A stretch of DNA of 64,000 bases from Panopea generosa (lineage: Eukaryota > Mollusca > Bivalvia > Adapedonta > Hiatellidae): NCBI GenBank assembly GCA_029582155.1, contig CM055903.1, forward strand, positions 41,820,769-41,884,768, written 5' to 3'. Shown in pieces: positions 55,401-63,539 of the stretch (within the stretch, counting starts at the first letter, position 1; every line of letters begins with the position of its first letter). The notes under the pieces were generated by a model. The model was not told the DNA's origin. It made no database searches and saw only the letters and a list, made by a program, of their open reading frames with translations. The position numbers were made by a program, and so were the translations under genes.

Positions 55401-58400
55401 AACAACCTAAAACTGGGTATATGTCAGTACTATTGTTGCAGGGTACGTTTATTTTCACATATGTTGTCTTCAAACTACACTATTGCTTCGTGGAAAATTA
55501 TGTATGTGTTCATAATCGTCTATGAGATTGCATCAATAAAGCGTCCGTAACCAATTAAAGCGTTTATTTAACTTGGTAGAATTGCATGACTGGGATTGCC
55601 CTGAATCAGACCACGTGATCTGTCAAATCGGCTGGCATTGTAAAAATAACTCTGAAACCAGCTTGCCGAAACAAATATGTGTAATTTGAATTTCTGTGTT
55701 TTTAAGGTTGCGTCATAGTGGACGCACTGAACAAAGTTGATTGCGTCAGATGAGAATTTATTGCGTCAAAAACACAAGAAACGCGCTCTGGAGAAAACAC
55801 TGATTTTTGCAAATTTGAAATTCCAAATTATTTGTGCTTTATTTATAAATGGTAATGAAATGCTTTGTATCATATTATAGATAGTTAACTCATTGAACTG
55901 GGCAAAACAGTTTCAAAGAAATGCAGCTGAATGCAAAGAAACGTAATATCTTGTAGCCCAAGTTAATTATCCACAGAGGATAAGTCATCATAAAAAGGTG
56001 ATGAATGATTTTGAGTAGGTTTTTTTCATTTAATATACAATCATGGACAAAAATCTGCGAATCCCGGTGAAACAATATCTAAGCAGGGATGGTGGTGTAA
56101 TGGATAGAGTGTATGCTGCTCACGGTAGAGGTTCGGAGTTTGATCCCCGGCTTGACCTGATGTCTCTCATAAAAAACAACACACAGTACCAGTTTTACTC
56201 AGGAAGCATACAAGAGAGCGATTCATATAAGCTATGAGCTTTCATCGCAATTGAGCTAAAATAAATTAGTATAGATTAAACAGTTACTAAGAAACAGATA
56301 AATATATTAATTCAAATATTGAATTGTTGACACCAACATCCAAATAGCACAAAATACAAACCTGAGTCTGAAAGACCTGTTTACATCCTGAAACAGCAAC
56401 CTTTACAAAAGGGTCAGCTGTTTGACCATGGTCCCTCGGGGCCAGATCATTGGCCCCATATACTGTAACCAGCAGTGTTTTGGGGGCCTGGAAGGCAATG
56501 CTGACATCTAAAGTCCCAGATATGCTCAAATCAGTCTGAAATAGATAAATGCCATAATGAAATTATTTGCTAATAAAAAATTAAAAAAATATAAGCACAA
56601 AACAAAGTGCTCCAAAGCACAGTACTGTTTATATAAATGGCTATTCTATTGTCAATACTTTGGTCCGTAAACTGGCAAAAATGCTATTCTGATTTTTTCT
56701 CCCCTGTATCCCCTGATCTGATTTCATTCATTATTTCAAATGTCATTCACAATTATGTAAATGAGAGGCAAAGCTGGAAGAGCTTTAAATTGCACCAATG
56801 GAACCACATCATGTTAATGTTAGTAAAACATGACAAAGCTTCAGTCCTAGGGTGTCAAACCAAGATGACGTATTTGTACCACACATGGCAGCTTTTGTAA
56901 AAACCTTGCTATAATAATTGTGTAAAATTGTTTTTTATTGAAAACATAATGGATCAAAATAAAAAGAATACCTCCATGTTTAGAGAGTACCATGCAGTTA
57001 CAATAGGCTCATTGTGGAAGGAGAATGTGTTGAGGTTAATTATCACTTCTCCCCGAACATCGTCACTTCCACCGAGGGAGTGCTCCATCACGTGTACAAC
57101 TAGCTTACTGTCAGCTGTTATATGGAAAAAGAATAATTTGTTAGCATAAATTTTAACTCATTTCACTGCCCTTTACTTCTATGACTGCAAAACACATCAT
57201 TTAACATTAAATTGATGACTTTTTTAAAGTAACTTTTCTATCTCTGTTTTTTAACAATTCCACTATTGTGTTGAGTTGATTTTATCAAACATTTGTTTTG
57301 TTTGAAAATTTAGCGTCATTTCTATGCTATCAATTAGTTAATGTATCCTGGGATCCGGGAAGGTTAACTAGTACTTGAGCACAATGTCATCATCTCTGCA
57401 AGTAACTGATAACTTTCTCACCTGAATCAGCAGTGAGAGAGGAATTACAATGAGATGCAATGTTGTATATCAATCATCACAGAGAGGAATAACAATGAGA
57501 TGCAATGTTGTATATCAATCATCACAGAGAGGAATGACAATGAGATGCAATGTTGTATATCAATCATCACAGAGATGAATGACAATGAGATGCAATGTTG
57601 TATATCAATCATCACAGAGACTATGGCCAGATTGGGATCTGAACTCACCAACCCTGGATTGAAAGTCAGATGTGCTACAGACTGAGCTAAGCATGCCCAG
57701 CTACTTATTACACAATAATTATCACAGCCAGTTATTCTTTTATTAAATAATTATTGACTGTGAGCCACATGATGTAGATTCAGATTAGTGAAAAATTTAC
57801 ATTGTTTGCAAATTGTATCAGATATAAACATTGTTCACTCAATTTCAAGCCATATTAAAATTGGATTATTTATTGAGTGATTGAATGTTAAACGTCTTTT
57901 CTATGCCATCAAGGGCTAACAGATGGTCAGTTAACCTAACCACTCTTTCCTGGGATCCTGGATAGTTAACAAGTACTCAAATACAACCATCTCAACAAGT
58001 AACTGATAGCTTTCCCACTTGAAGAGAAGGTGAGAGATGAATGATAATGAGACATAATATAGTACATCAATCATCAGGCGTATCATTAATTTTGTAATTC
58101 AAAGGCAACTGATTTCTTGTACATAAATTGTAAGTTGTAGGTAATATTAGATGTTGAAACGTATTTCGATCATGCAAAATGATCTTGAATTAAAGATATT
58201 GAGGTTTGAAGAAAAATCTATTGTAATTAGATATTTAAGCTGCAGTATGCAAATTTTGTATTGAAAAGCACTTCAACAATTTGAAACACAATTTTCTGGG
58301 AATGGTTTTGTTTTGATGAAAATTTCATTCTGCAATATAGGAATTTTAATTTGTCTTCCTGAGATGAAAGGAAGTTAAGATAATTGAAAACGAGATACGG

Positions 58401-61400
58401 CGACATTTTGCAAGAATATACGAGTGTTCACAAAATCACAATCAATTGCCTTTCCTTCACTATATAATTCCTTGATTTAACTATAAAAAACTTTTAATAA
58501 AAAATTTTTTAACTTGAAATAGATGCTTCATCAAGGAGGCAATTAGCAATCTTAGAAATATTTCTTCATTGAACTAGTATAAAATTTTGTTATTATCAAT
58601 ATCCCATGAATGCATACCCATAAATGGCCAATTTTATTGTCAGCCTTGCTGAAATATATGATTGATCAAGGTGTCCAAAACGTCACAATATTCAACATTT
58701 CTGACATTATGCAGCAAATTGCTGTGTACAAAAGTCATAAAAAACTTTGTTTTATTTGTAAACTAATTTATTTTAGCTTGATTGCAATAAAAACTCAGAG
58801 CTTATATGAACCCCTTTCGAGTCCGCTTCCTGGGTAGAACCAGTACTGAGTGTTATTTTATAAGAGGCATCGGGTGGATCAGGGGATCGAACCCACAACC
58901 TCTGGCGTGAGCGTCCAACATTCTATCCATTACACTACCGCCCGCTTATTACTGAATGTATAAAATCAAAGAACTACTACGGTCAGTTTCTTAAATATTA
59001 CTTGTCCTGACCAAACATTCACTCATTATGGTGAGTGGACGAGTAGAATTTTTCAGCCCTGTACATATAGTCAACACACATAGGAGTTGTTGCAATTAGA
59101 TTTTGTGGTAGCATATAAAATGTTTAGATTAAAGGAAGTAAATCAGGATTTCTAAAAAAAAAATAATTAGCTAAAAACATTTTTTTGAATATATCAAGCC
59201 TATATAAGCTTGCTGACACCATATTGGCTCGAGGATAATTATTTAAACAAGCGAAACAATATACTGAAAAAGGATTTCCCAACTATAATGCACCATATCA
59301 AATAAGATGCCCTGACTTCATTTTTATGTTAATTTGATCCGTCATGCAGGTTTACAAATTTGTCTCTTCTTAGAAAGAGTGCATTAATGATGATGCGAAG
59401 GTCATCTGGCAGTATTTAGTTGTCTCTTTTAAGAATGGGGATTTCATTTCAAGTTCACCACTCTGATTAAAACAAAGGTTTGCCACGATTTTGGTGAATT
59501 TGATATACAAGACTATTCTAAATTTGTATGATGTTTGTATCCATTATAAAAATGATTTTATTTTTCAAGACATGTGAAGCGTTTTTGACCCTGTTTTCCT
59601 GATTTACTTGCTTTAAAATAGGGATTCGTACAATCAAGGACTTACGAAGGGCGTGTGGTGCTATCTGGTAGCTGAATATTTCATCAAATCTCGGATTGTT
59701 TGTTTGCTGTACAATTTGGGTTGCTTTTTCATCCTGGTTGTACCCATCTGACAGGAGTTCCAGCTGTACAAAAAATTAATTTATTAATATTGACTTTAAA
59801 ATGATATCAAAATGATGTGATTATGAGGTGCTGCATACGTGAGAGGGTTAAAGTTGGATCAATGGGATTCAGACATGTCACATATCGACAAATAGAGAGT
59901 TTTAACAATAGAATTTTCTTTATAGTTGTGCAGTTACGTAGGTACCAAGATTCAGTTTTATTCTACAAAATAATCTATTTCATCTTTATTTTGTTATCAT
60001 TCTGTAAGTGTGTGAGTCTCAAATTTATGAAGAACAGTAGTTTAATGGGTAGAGTGTTGGCCGCTAACCCCATTTTGCAGGTTCTAGTCGAAGCCTGACC
60101 AGACGTGTCTAAAAAGCAACACACAGTACTGGTTCTACCCTGGAAGCAAACTTGGGAGCAGTTCATTATATTATAAGCTTTTAGCTGTCTTAATAAAAGC
60201 ATATACTAAACTAATCTATTCTTTTCTGTTGGCATCACATTTCATTTTGTGGTCTTATGCCATAAAATCCAATTTATACATGTAATTTTATATATCAAAA
60301 CCTGCACAAATCATGCTATGTCTTTCCTAGTTAAGAACCAGTATAACTGACAATGCTGATGAAATGGCTTCATCAAATAAACACAACATCCAATGTCGAT
60401 ATCAAATATTTGTTGTTAGTAATTTATCAAATGAATCAATAGTACATAAAATTTATATGTTCTAAAAGATTTCATATCAATAAGATTTACCTAGTAATTA
60501 TTTAGAATACAAACTTTAACATAAAAGTCGGCCATCTTTGCTCTAGCATCACGGTTGGTCAACTCCCTGCACTTGATGACCTTGATCAATAGCAAATCAT
60601 CATTAAAGTCATACTTGAAAGACAGCTGAACTTCGCCACGGACGTCTCCAAATGATTTCATGACTGAAGGGTCAAGTTTCTTGAACATTCCCTTCAGCAT
60701 CGCGTTGTTTTGCTGAAATTTTATAAAAATTTTGTTACCACAAGCCAGTTTTGTCATGTGTTTCAATCCTTGGGTTGGGTTGGCAGTTCCGATCCCTACC
60801 TGGCTGTAATCTCTGTGATGACTGTTCATGAACAAATATTTTTACAGCCATTAGTATCCCACTTTTGAATAGGTGGGGAAGAAGTCAGTGAATTGCAGAT
60901 CAGGGTTTTATTAGTACTGGTTATCTGCCTAGTGTATCCAAGAAACACTGTTAGGTGCACGGACCACCACTAAATAATTGAAATACTGATGAAAGTGCCA
61001 ATAAAAAGTCACAAAAACAAATGAAACAGTTTTGCCATATTCATGAAACATAGGATATCATGTACAGATTCAGCTGGGATGTATACATATTTTTTTTTTT
61101 TAAAAATATATAAACAACAGAATCAAAGATGACCCTGATAATTGCTCATCTGAATATAAAAAAAATCAGAGAAAATAACAAGAGGCCCAAATAGGCCTCT
61201 ATAGATAACATCGCTCACCTTATTAGACATGTCACTTCTATTCAACTTTGAGGCCCTGTGGCAGCCATCTTGAATATTTAACGAGACAAAGTTGAAAAAA
61301 ACTGCCCTGAGCATACCATTTGTAGTTTTTTTTGATAAGCATTGAATAATAGTTTTCAGAGATGTCTGAATTATTTTGAATTAAGTCTATTTTGTAACAT

Positions 61401-62778
61401 TGAACAATTTTGATCATGGGTGGTGATGATAGACACAAATCTGAGAGGGCACCGCCAAAGGATTATTGTGACTAAGTTTCAATACAAACTGCTCAGTGGT
61501 TTCATGGAAGAAATCATTTAAAGGAGTTGCGAATAATGACAATGATGAACGCCAATGATGAAGAATCTGGTACTTAACCCTTAACTCCATAGATACGCGT
61601 TTTCACGCACCAATCACAGAAGGCCTTTGAACGAGCAATCTGAACACTTCCTGCACTGTTTTCCACTCTGTCAGTTAATATAAACATAATTCACCTTTGA
61701 TGGGTTAGGAAACCAATGGAGGCTAGAGAGTTATAACAAATAACAGAATGATTAAAGATACATTGACCTGAAACTCTCAAGTCATAGGATTTTTATTAAA
61801 GCAACAGCTTGAGTGTGAACTATATAATTTGCTGAATCTTTGTGGATTACAGATTTAAAGATGCATCATCACCTATAACTTTCTGTTCAGTAAATGATGG
61901 AATGTTTATTGAATGATAAAAAGGAAAGTCCCATTCATAGTTAATGATTGATTTCATCTTTGTATTTTATCTCATTTATGAAAATTTTTATAATACACAG
62001 GTCAGCATTTTCTGTTTTATTAGTCAATGTTATAGCATAACCCGATACTGGCCAATGAGTGATTTTATCGCAGGTCATGATTTAGTATTTGTTTAACAAA
62101 ATTAAGGAATTTTACACTACAGAGACAAAAACAAGTTTTTGGACAGAATATCCATAATATGGGATGTTTGATATAAATGTGCAGTTTTACTGTCAAGATT
62201 AAAAACAAATCACATATATCAGTGTGGCCTCTTTAAAGGTTCTGTGTCTCTTCTCTATTTCCTTACTTTTAGAGCACAGTAAAATATTCATTCAGATATT
62301 TCGAAAGGTCATACTGTGATCAAACAAAGACAAAGATGGCTACATGTTTAAACTTTCAAACCTGTCTTAAGCAGACAGTTAAGGAAAGGGGCAAAAGTGG
62401 CCTTTGAAGACAGGTTGTTACTAAATACTGGTTATTTGCATAGAAATGACAAGTAGCAAATGTGGCTGCTAAAGACAAATAGTTGCTTAATAGAGGTGAC
62501 CGCTTGCACGGATTTGACTGTACCAGTATATGAAACACCACACCCAAACAGTAAAAAAAAATAAGTGCTTAAAACATACCAGCTGTCTTTGGTAATTATC
62601 CCATCCTCGGACGGAAACAGCTTGCTTATGCTCCGACTTTAGCTTCAGTAGGTTACTCAGACGTGCTATTTGTTCTGGATTGTTCTCCAGAGCTCTCTGT
62701 GGTGACCAGGTCCTGTTTGTGGAGTTTAAATTACCCATTGCTTCTATATCACCGCCTTTGAATGCCTGTTTTGAAAGA
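22373..62778 (-). CDS. Tandem C2-domain (synaptotagmin-like) protein, 3' part of gene, nine exons
   Basis: Minus-strand spliced gene. Exons (high to low): 62778-62580, 60712-60515, 59763-59646, 57114-56972, 56535-56362, 53991-53915, 39383-39254, 38860-38732, 22447-22373. Every junction has AG/GT ends and phases agree, so 1,243 bases read through as one split codon plus 413 residues and a TAG stop. By residue of this partial product: 1-90 linker, C2A about 92-219, C2B about 225-346, then a charged C-terminal segment 347-413. The family is known for calcium-dependent phospholipid binding, often in vesicle traffic; such a role here is inference. C2B keeps aspartates 254, 260, 311, 313 and 319 at the usual calcium-ligand positions. 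C2A has 121 and 128, but Glu182/His183 where Asp is normal in loop 3. No start codon or signal peptide is seen, so the 5' end is missing. I cannot name an ortholog. Introns F-G (14,531 bp) and H-I (16,284 bp) are swollen by minisatellites. Confidence 0.85.
23805..23962 (-). mobile_element. tRNA-derived SINE, family 1 (diverged)
   Basis: The minus strand shows a head ending in CATCGGTTCGATCCTCC (box B), then CTTAGTACTGGTTATGCTCA, GGAAGACTTCGAGCG and TATAAGCTGTAATAAATTG. It lies in intron H-I, in the same orientation as the host gene. Confidence 0.65.
29680..30311 (-). other. Coding-like remnants of unknown origin
   Basis: Two minus-strand frames (30,311-30,126 and 29,886-29,680) plus shorter ones between them have protein-like composition (for example KSYNEDILFNETRTDSV and MLESDIIPLHEHFMCEC). 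They lie left of the LINE and could be a decayed mobile-element gene. No family was recognised. Confidence 0.2.
30640..33060 (+). mobile_element. Broken non-LTR retrotransposon (LINE, Jockey/CR1-like)
   Basis: Plus-strand fragments in collinear order. The pre-RT region is near 30,690-30,850 (NPKLYWKLLKQII, then NYFISIS). The RT start is 30,950-31,245 (LWKYAPVMPLFKKG). Next come VFCDVSKAFDRVW near 31,320 and AGVPQGFVLGSLFFLIYISD from 31,500, with the catalytic FADDTSL near 31,588. The thumb (VFEYASIVFDNCSQYE) is near 31,970. A C-terminal part (32,260-32,700) ends in the Cys/His pattern CDRCGNEKEDAEHYFMQC. At least five stops or frame changes break it, and the endonuclease is missing, so it is 5'-truncated and dead. 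It lies antisense in intron H-I of the C2 gene. A short AT-rich 3' tail ends near 33,060. Confidence 0.88.
33267..33376 (+). repeat. 55-bp tandem duplication
   Basis: Two adjacent 55-bp copies (33,267-33,321 and 33,322-33,376) sharing AGTAACAATGT and ACCATCACAAAACACATC, with six or so differences. It lies just right of the LINE end. Confidence 0.85.
34430..38270 (+). repeat. 3.8-kb minisatellite in intron H-I
   Basis: The left part (34.43-35.74 kb) is a loose repeat of phrases such as GTGTTTAATAGTGTCTCT. The right part (35.74-38.27 kb) has units of about 56 bp built from AGTGTCTCCAGTTTAAAAG, TGTATCTTATGTGTTCAAT and AGTACCGTATCTCTTCAT. The first 450 bp from 35,483 recur at 36,967 with a 1,484-bp offset and few differences, so the block was duplicated as a larger unit. 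Short open frames here follow the repeat and are not genes. Confidence 0.9.
35483..36966 (+). repeat. 1,484-bp higher-order unit within the 34-38 kb array
   Basis: It starts at GACTGTTTGTTGGTGTACCA, includes a less repetitive leader of about 250 bp, then 56-bp units. The same leader starts again at 36,967 and a shorter second copy runs to about 38,265. Confidence 0.85.
38732..38860 (-). CDS. Exon H: C-terminal segment after C2B
   Basis: 129-bp exon, 43 codons, phase 0 at both ends. The acceptor is TATTGCAG and the donor is GTATGT. It encodes RNSDRVRAKVYQNRVAQEF and then SHSIAQAPYCLFKNHTGAK. The start looks like a basic helix. I do not recognise this segment as a named domain. It follows exon G after a 393-bp intron, the shortest of the gene. 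Confidence 0.85.
39185..39236 (-). mobile_element. SINE family 3 fragment beside exon G
   Basis: CTTTCTCAAATAAAGTTGTT and AGAAAGCGGGACTCGAACC match the 21.25-kb copy on the same strand. The fragment ends within 20 bp of the donor of exon G. Confidence 0.6.
39254..39383 (-). CDS. Exon G: end of C2B, calcium loop 3
   Basis: 130-bp exon. The acceptor is GAGTAG and the donor is GTAAGG. It completes an arginine, then encodes YIIFHVIDHDNSSSND with three loop-3 aspartates, followed by GQCIVDLNHL and GTFQLADL. It lies only about 70 bp from the start of the 13.2-kb array and 20-70 bp from a SINE fragment on its other side (39,185-39,235). Confidence 0.88.
40010..45345 (+). repeat. Higher-order copy 1 of the large array
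   Basis: About 5.34 kb. Distinctive variant units recur in copy 2 with a fixed offset. Positions 40,119, 40,366 and 41,100 match 45,458, 45,705 and 46,439 (offset 5,339). Positions 42,634, 44,094 and 44,708 match 47,788, 49,248 and 49,862 (offset 5,154). Differences are a few scattered bases. Confidence 0.9.
45346..50500 (+). repeat. Higher-order copy 2 of the large array
   Basis: About 5.15 kb, nearly identical to copy 1 and directly adjacent. It is shorter by 185 bp, equal to two 63-bp units plus one 59-bp unit, lost or gained near 41.2-41.4 kb of copy 1. The near identity suggests a recent unequal exchange. An assembly error is the main alternative. Confidence 0.9.
52711..53190 (+). repeat. 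Decayed edge units of the large array
   Basis: Single degraded units are still recognisable: ATGATGATCCTAAGCACA near 52,815, ATGAAGATTCTTGGTACAG near 52,962 and CATTAAGATTCTAATTACAG near 53,083. Between them lies sequence that no longer matches. It looks like the non-homogenised edge of the array. Confidence 0.6.
53340..53725 (+). repeat. Intronic repeat R1, copy 1
   Basis: Diverged but alignable with 58,095-58,485. Shared phrases include GGCAACTGATTTCTT, CAAAATAATCTTG/CAAAATGATCTTG, AAAGATATTG and TTGCTGGGAATAG/TTTCTGGGAATGG. It lies about 190 bp below exon F. Confidence 0.7.
53915..53991 (-). CDS. Exon F: middle of C2B
   Basis: 77-bp exon. The acceptor is TTGTAG and the donor is GTCAGT. 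It encodes IQKNTLNPVWSETFEFLL, a canonical C2 segment, then HEEELEN and two bases of an arginine codon completed by exon G. The partner exon is 14.5 kb away across the large minisatellite, yet phase and protein sequence join correctly. Confidence 0.9.
54110..54546 (+). repeat. Intronic repeat R2, copy 1 (left part)
   Basis: Shares CACCACTCTGATTAAAA with 59.46 kb and ACATGATTTCATTTTGATT with CGATTTCATTTCACTTTGAT at 63.59 kb. The copy is interrupted by the hAT-like element and seems to resume at 55,803 (AAATGCTTTGTATCA). Confidence 0.6.
54555..55802. mobile_element. Non-autonomous DNA transposon, probably hAT superfamily
   Basis: Inverted ends: left TAGTGTTTTCTCCAG, right (read on the minus strand) CAGTGTTTTCTCCAG, 14 of 15 matching. 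hAT elements begin with a YARNG motif, which both ends fit. Flanking 8-bp sites are ATTTTTTT and ATTTTTGC (6 of 8), consistent with an old target-site duplication. The 1,248-bp interior has no open frame, so it is non-autonomous. Internal repeats of GGGGTCAT (left) and TTGCGTCA (right) are visible. It splits an older repeat copy in intron E-F, so it inserted after that copy. Confidence 0.65.
56078..56268 (+). mobile_element. tRNA-derived SINE, family 1
   Basis: Box A-like TGGTGTAATGGATAGAG and box B-like GTTTGATCCCCGG mark the head. The core CACAGTACCAGTTTTACTCA, then GGAAGCATAC, ATATAAGCTATGAGC and an AAATAAAT tail follow. It is antisense to the C2 gene in intron E-F. Confidence 0.8.
56362..56535 (-). 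CDS. Exon E: first half of C2B
   Basis: 174-bp exon, 58 codons, phase 0 at both ends. The acceptor is TATTTCAG and the donor is GTTTGT, the same unusual donor as exon B, which encodes the equivalent part of C2A. It encodes SGTLDVSIAF, KTLLVTVYGANDL, the aspartate of APRDHG and TADPFVKVAV. These are textbook C2 strands 1-4 with both loop-1 aspartates intact. Confidence 0.9.
56972..57114 (-). CDS. Exon D: end of C2A, calcium loop 3
   Basis: 143-bp exon. The acceptor is AACAG and the donor is GTATTC. It encodes DSKLVVHVMEHSLGGSDD, then GEVIINLNTFSF and EPIVTAWYSLNM, the final strands of C2A. The typical loop-3 pattern of synaptotagmin C2 domains is V-x-D-x-D. Here the two aspartates are replaced by Glu and Ser (M-E-H-S) with only later Asp residues left, so C2A probably binds calcium weakly or not at all (inference). 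Confidence 0.85.
57290..57705 (-). mobile_element. tRNA-derived SINE, family 2, with internal tandem expansion
   Basis: Minus-strand head near 57,620-57,705 (CCAGGGTTGGTGAGTTCAGA, box B like), body with GTTATCAGTTACTTGCAG, AGTACTAGTTAACC and a 3' end near 57,295 reading ATGACGCTAAATTTTC. Related copies lie at 57.9 and 63.0 kb. A 45-bp stretch is repeated four times inside (57,437-57,618). Confidence 0.7.
57437..57618 (-). repeat. Four 45-bp tandem repeats inside a SINE
   Basis: On the plus strand the unit is GAGAGGAATGACAATGAGAT, GCAATGTTGTATATCAATCA, TCACA, repeated four times with single-base changes. The other two copies of this SINE carry the segment once. 45 bp is 15 codons, which keeps frames open on both strands by chance. 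Confidence 0.9.
57870..58080 (-). mobile_element. SINE family 2, head missing
   Basis: Matches 57,290-57,480 and 62,955-63,145 (AGGGCTAACAGATGGTCAGT, TCCTGGGATCCTGG, AGTAACTGATAGCTTTCC). It stops at ATATAGTACATCAATCATCA without the tRNA-like head, so it is 5'-truncated. Confidence 0.65.
58095..58485 (+). repeat. Intronic repeat R1, copy 2
   Basis: Partner of 53,340-53,725, in intron C-D. It is followed at a distance by R2 copy 2, the same order as R1 and R2 around exon F. Confidence 0.7.
58766..58946 (-). mobile_element. tRNA-derived SINE, family 1 (best preserved head)
   Basis: The minus strand reads GGGCGGTAGTGTAATGGATA (box A region), then GTGGGTTCGATCCCCTGATC (box B), AGTACTGGTTCTACCCAGG, AAGCGGACTC, TCATATAAGCTCTGAG and an AAATAAAT tail. 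It lies in intron C-D. The head folds like a tRNA half, but the long body shows it is a SINE, not a tRNA gene. Confidence 0.85.
59150..59510 (+). repeat. Intronic repeat R2, copy 2
   Basis: Shares AATTTGTCTCTTCTTAGAAA and TCACCACTCTGATTAAAA with the copies at 54.4 and 63.75 kb. It ends about 135 bp from exon C. Confidence 0.6.
59646..59763 (-). CDS. Exon C: middle of C2A
   Basis: 118-bp exon. The acceptor is TGTACAG and the donor is a strong GTAAGT. It encodes LELLSDGYNQDEK, then TNNPRFDEIFSY, which corresponds to the standard C2 segment normally reading like TLNPVFNETF. The exon ends with one base of a codon, completed as proline by exon D. Just left of it lies an old duplicated intron segment (59.15-59.51 kb). 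Confidence 0.85.
60030..60200 (+). mobile_element. tRNA-derived SINE, family 1
   Basis: The head carries TTTAATGGGTAGAGTGTTGG and a weak box B, GGTTCTAGTCGAAGCC. The core ACAGTACTGGTTCTACCC, TGGAAGCAAACT, TATAAGCTTTTAGC and an AATAAAAG tail follow. It is antisense to the host gene in intron B-C. Confidence 0.75.
60515..60712 (-). CDS. Exon B: first half of C2A
   Basis: 198-bp exon, 66 codons, phase 0 at both ends. The acceptor is TTTCAG and the donor is GTTTGT. It begins QNNAMLKGMF and carries the first C2A strands: GEVQLSFKYD, the hydrophobic run LLLIKVIKC, the loop-1 aspartate in LTNRD and the second in ADFYVK. An ADF replaces the common SDP/ADP before the tyrosine. Reading past the donor gives only a few codons and then a stop, which supports the splice site. 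Confidence 0.85.
60713..62579. other. Intron A-B
   Basis: Holds the dispersed repeat at 61.18-61.53 kb. The rest is AT-rich with no recognised feature. Confidence 0.6.
61180..61535 (+). repeat. Dispersed repeat starting AAGAGGCCCAAATAGGCCTC
   Basis: Starts with a short inverted GGCCCAAATAGGCC block followed by CATCGCTCACC. It lies in intron A-B. The right limit is approximate. No coding frame is seen. Confidence 0.4.
62580..62778 (-). CDS. Exon A: linker upstream of C2A
   Basis: 199-bp internal exon. The acceptor is a TTTCAG at 62,784-62,779 and the donor is GTATGT just below 62,580. The first base completes a codon from an upstream exon not found in the window. It encodes 66 residues, polar and probably helical, including WSPQRALENN and SVRGWDNYQRQL. 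No known domain is recognised. A methionine lies inside (residue 16 of the exon product), so an internal start cannot be excluded, but the good acceptor argues for an earlier first exon. Confidence 0.75.
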
Positions 62779-62954
62779 CTGAAATGGCATAATTTAGTCA
62801 AATTATTATTATTATTATAAACTAAATATCCATCAATGTTATGTAAGTATTTTCCAAAGAGAAGTAACAGTATATAATATATACTGTAGAATAATTAAAG
62901 GTCAACTCTTTTTTTTCTCAAATTTTTGGCCTCATTGTCTTTATAGAAAATTGA

Positions 62955-63205
62955 TTGTTTGAATATTTAGCGTCATTTTATGCCATTGAGGGCTAACAGA
63001 TGATCAGTTAACCTTACCACTGTTTCCTGGGATTAACCAGTACTCGAGCACACCCCATCTCTGCAAGTAACTGATAACTTTCCCACTTGAATCAGTGGTG
63101 AGAGACGAATGATAATGAGACACAATGTCATATATCAATCATCACGGAGACTGTTGCTGGGCGGGGATATGAACTCACAACCCCTGGATTGATAGTCAGA
63201 CGCGT
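62955..63205 (-). mobile_element. tRNA-derived SINE, family 2
   Basis: The minus strand starts with a tRNA-like head (GGGTTGTGAGTTCATATCCC), then the single 45-bp segment, GAGTACTGGTTAATCCCAGG, and ends CCATTGAGG-side motifs TGACGCTAAATATTC. It lies upstream of exon A. Confidence 0.7.
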
Positions 63206-63539
63206 AACCTTTATATTAAAGGAAATGCAATTCATTCATATTTTAAATGGATATCTGATAAGTACGACAGCCTCCATAGATCTTAAGACTTTCCACTTAA
63301 ATAGTATATATGATGGACAAAGACATTATCTTTGGGATGCAGATTGGGACTTTCTCCTCAATACATTCAATTCAAAGTTAATAAGACATCTTATTCTCCT
63401 TTAAAATTGTGTTATTTCATAAAAATTCAGAAAGTAAAAAACTTTATTTTTGTTAAAAATATTTCCCCACTGATATCATGCTTATATAATAGTTTACCCA
63501 CTGATCTCGTATTGAAAAAATATTACTAAGTTATACTAA

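Noticed and set aside
58870-58945. tRNA gene on the minus strand
   Set aside because: Boxes A and B are good, but the sequence continues into the SINE core and AT-rich tail seen in four other copies.
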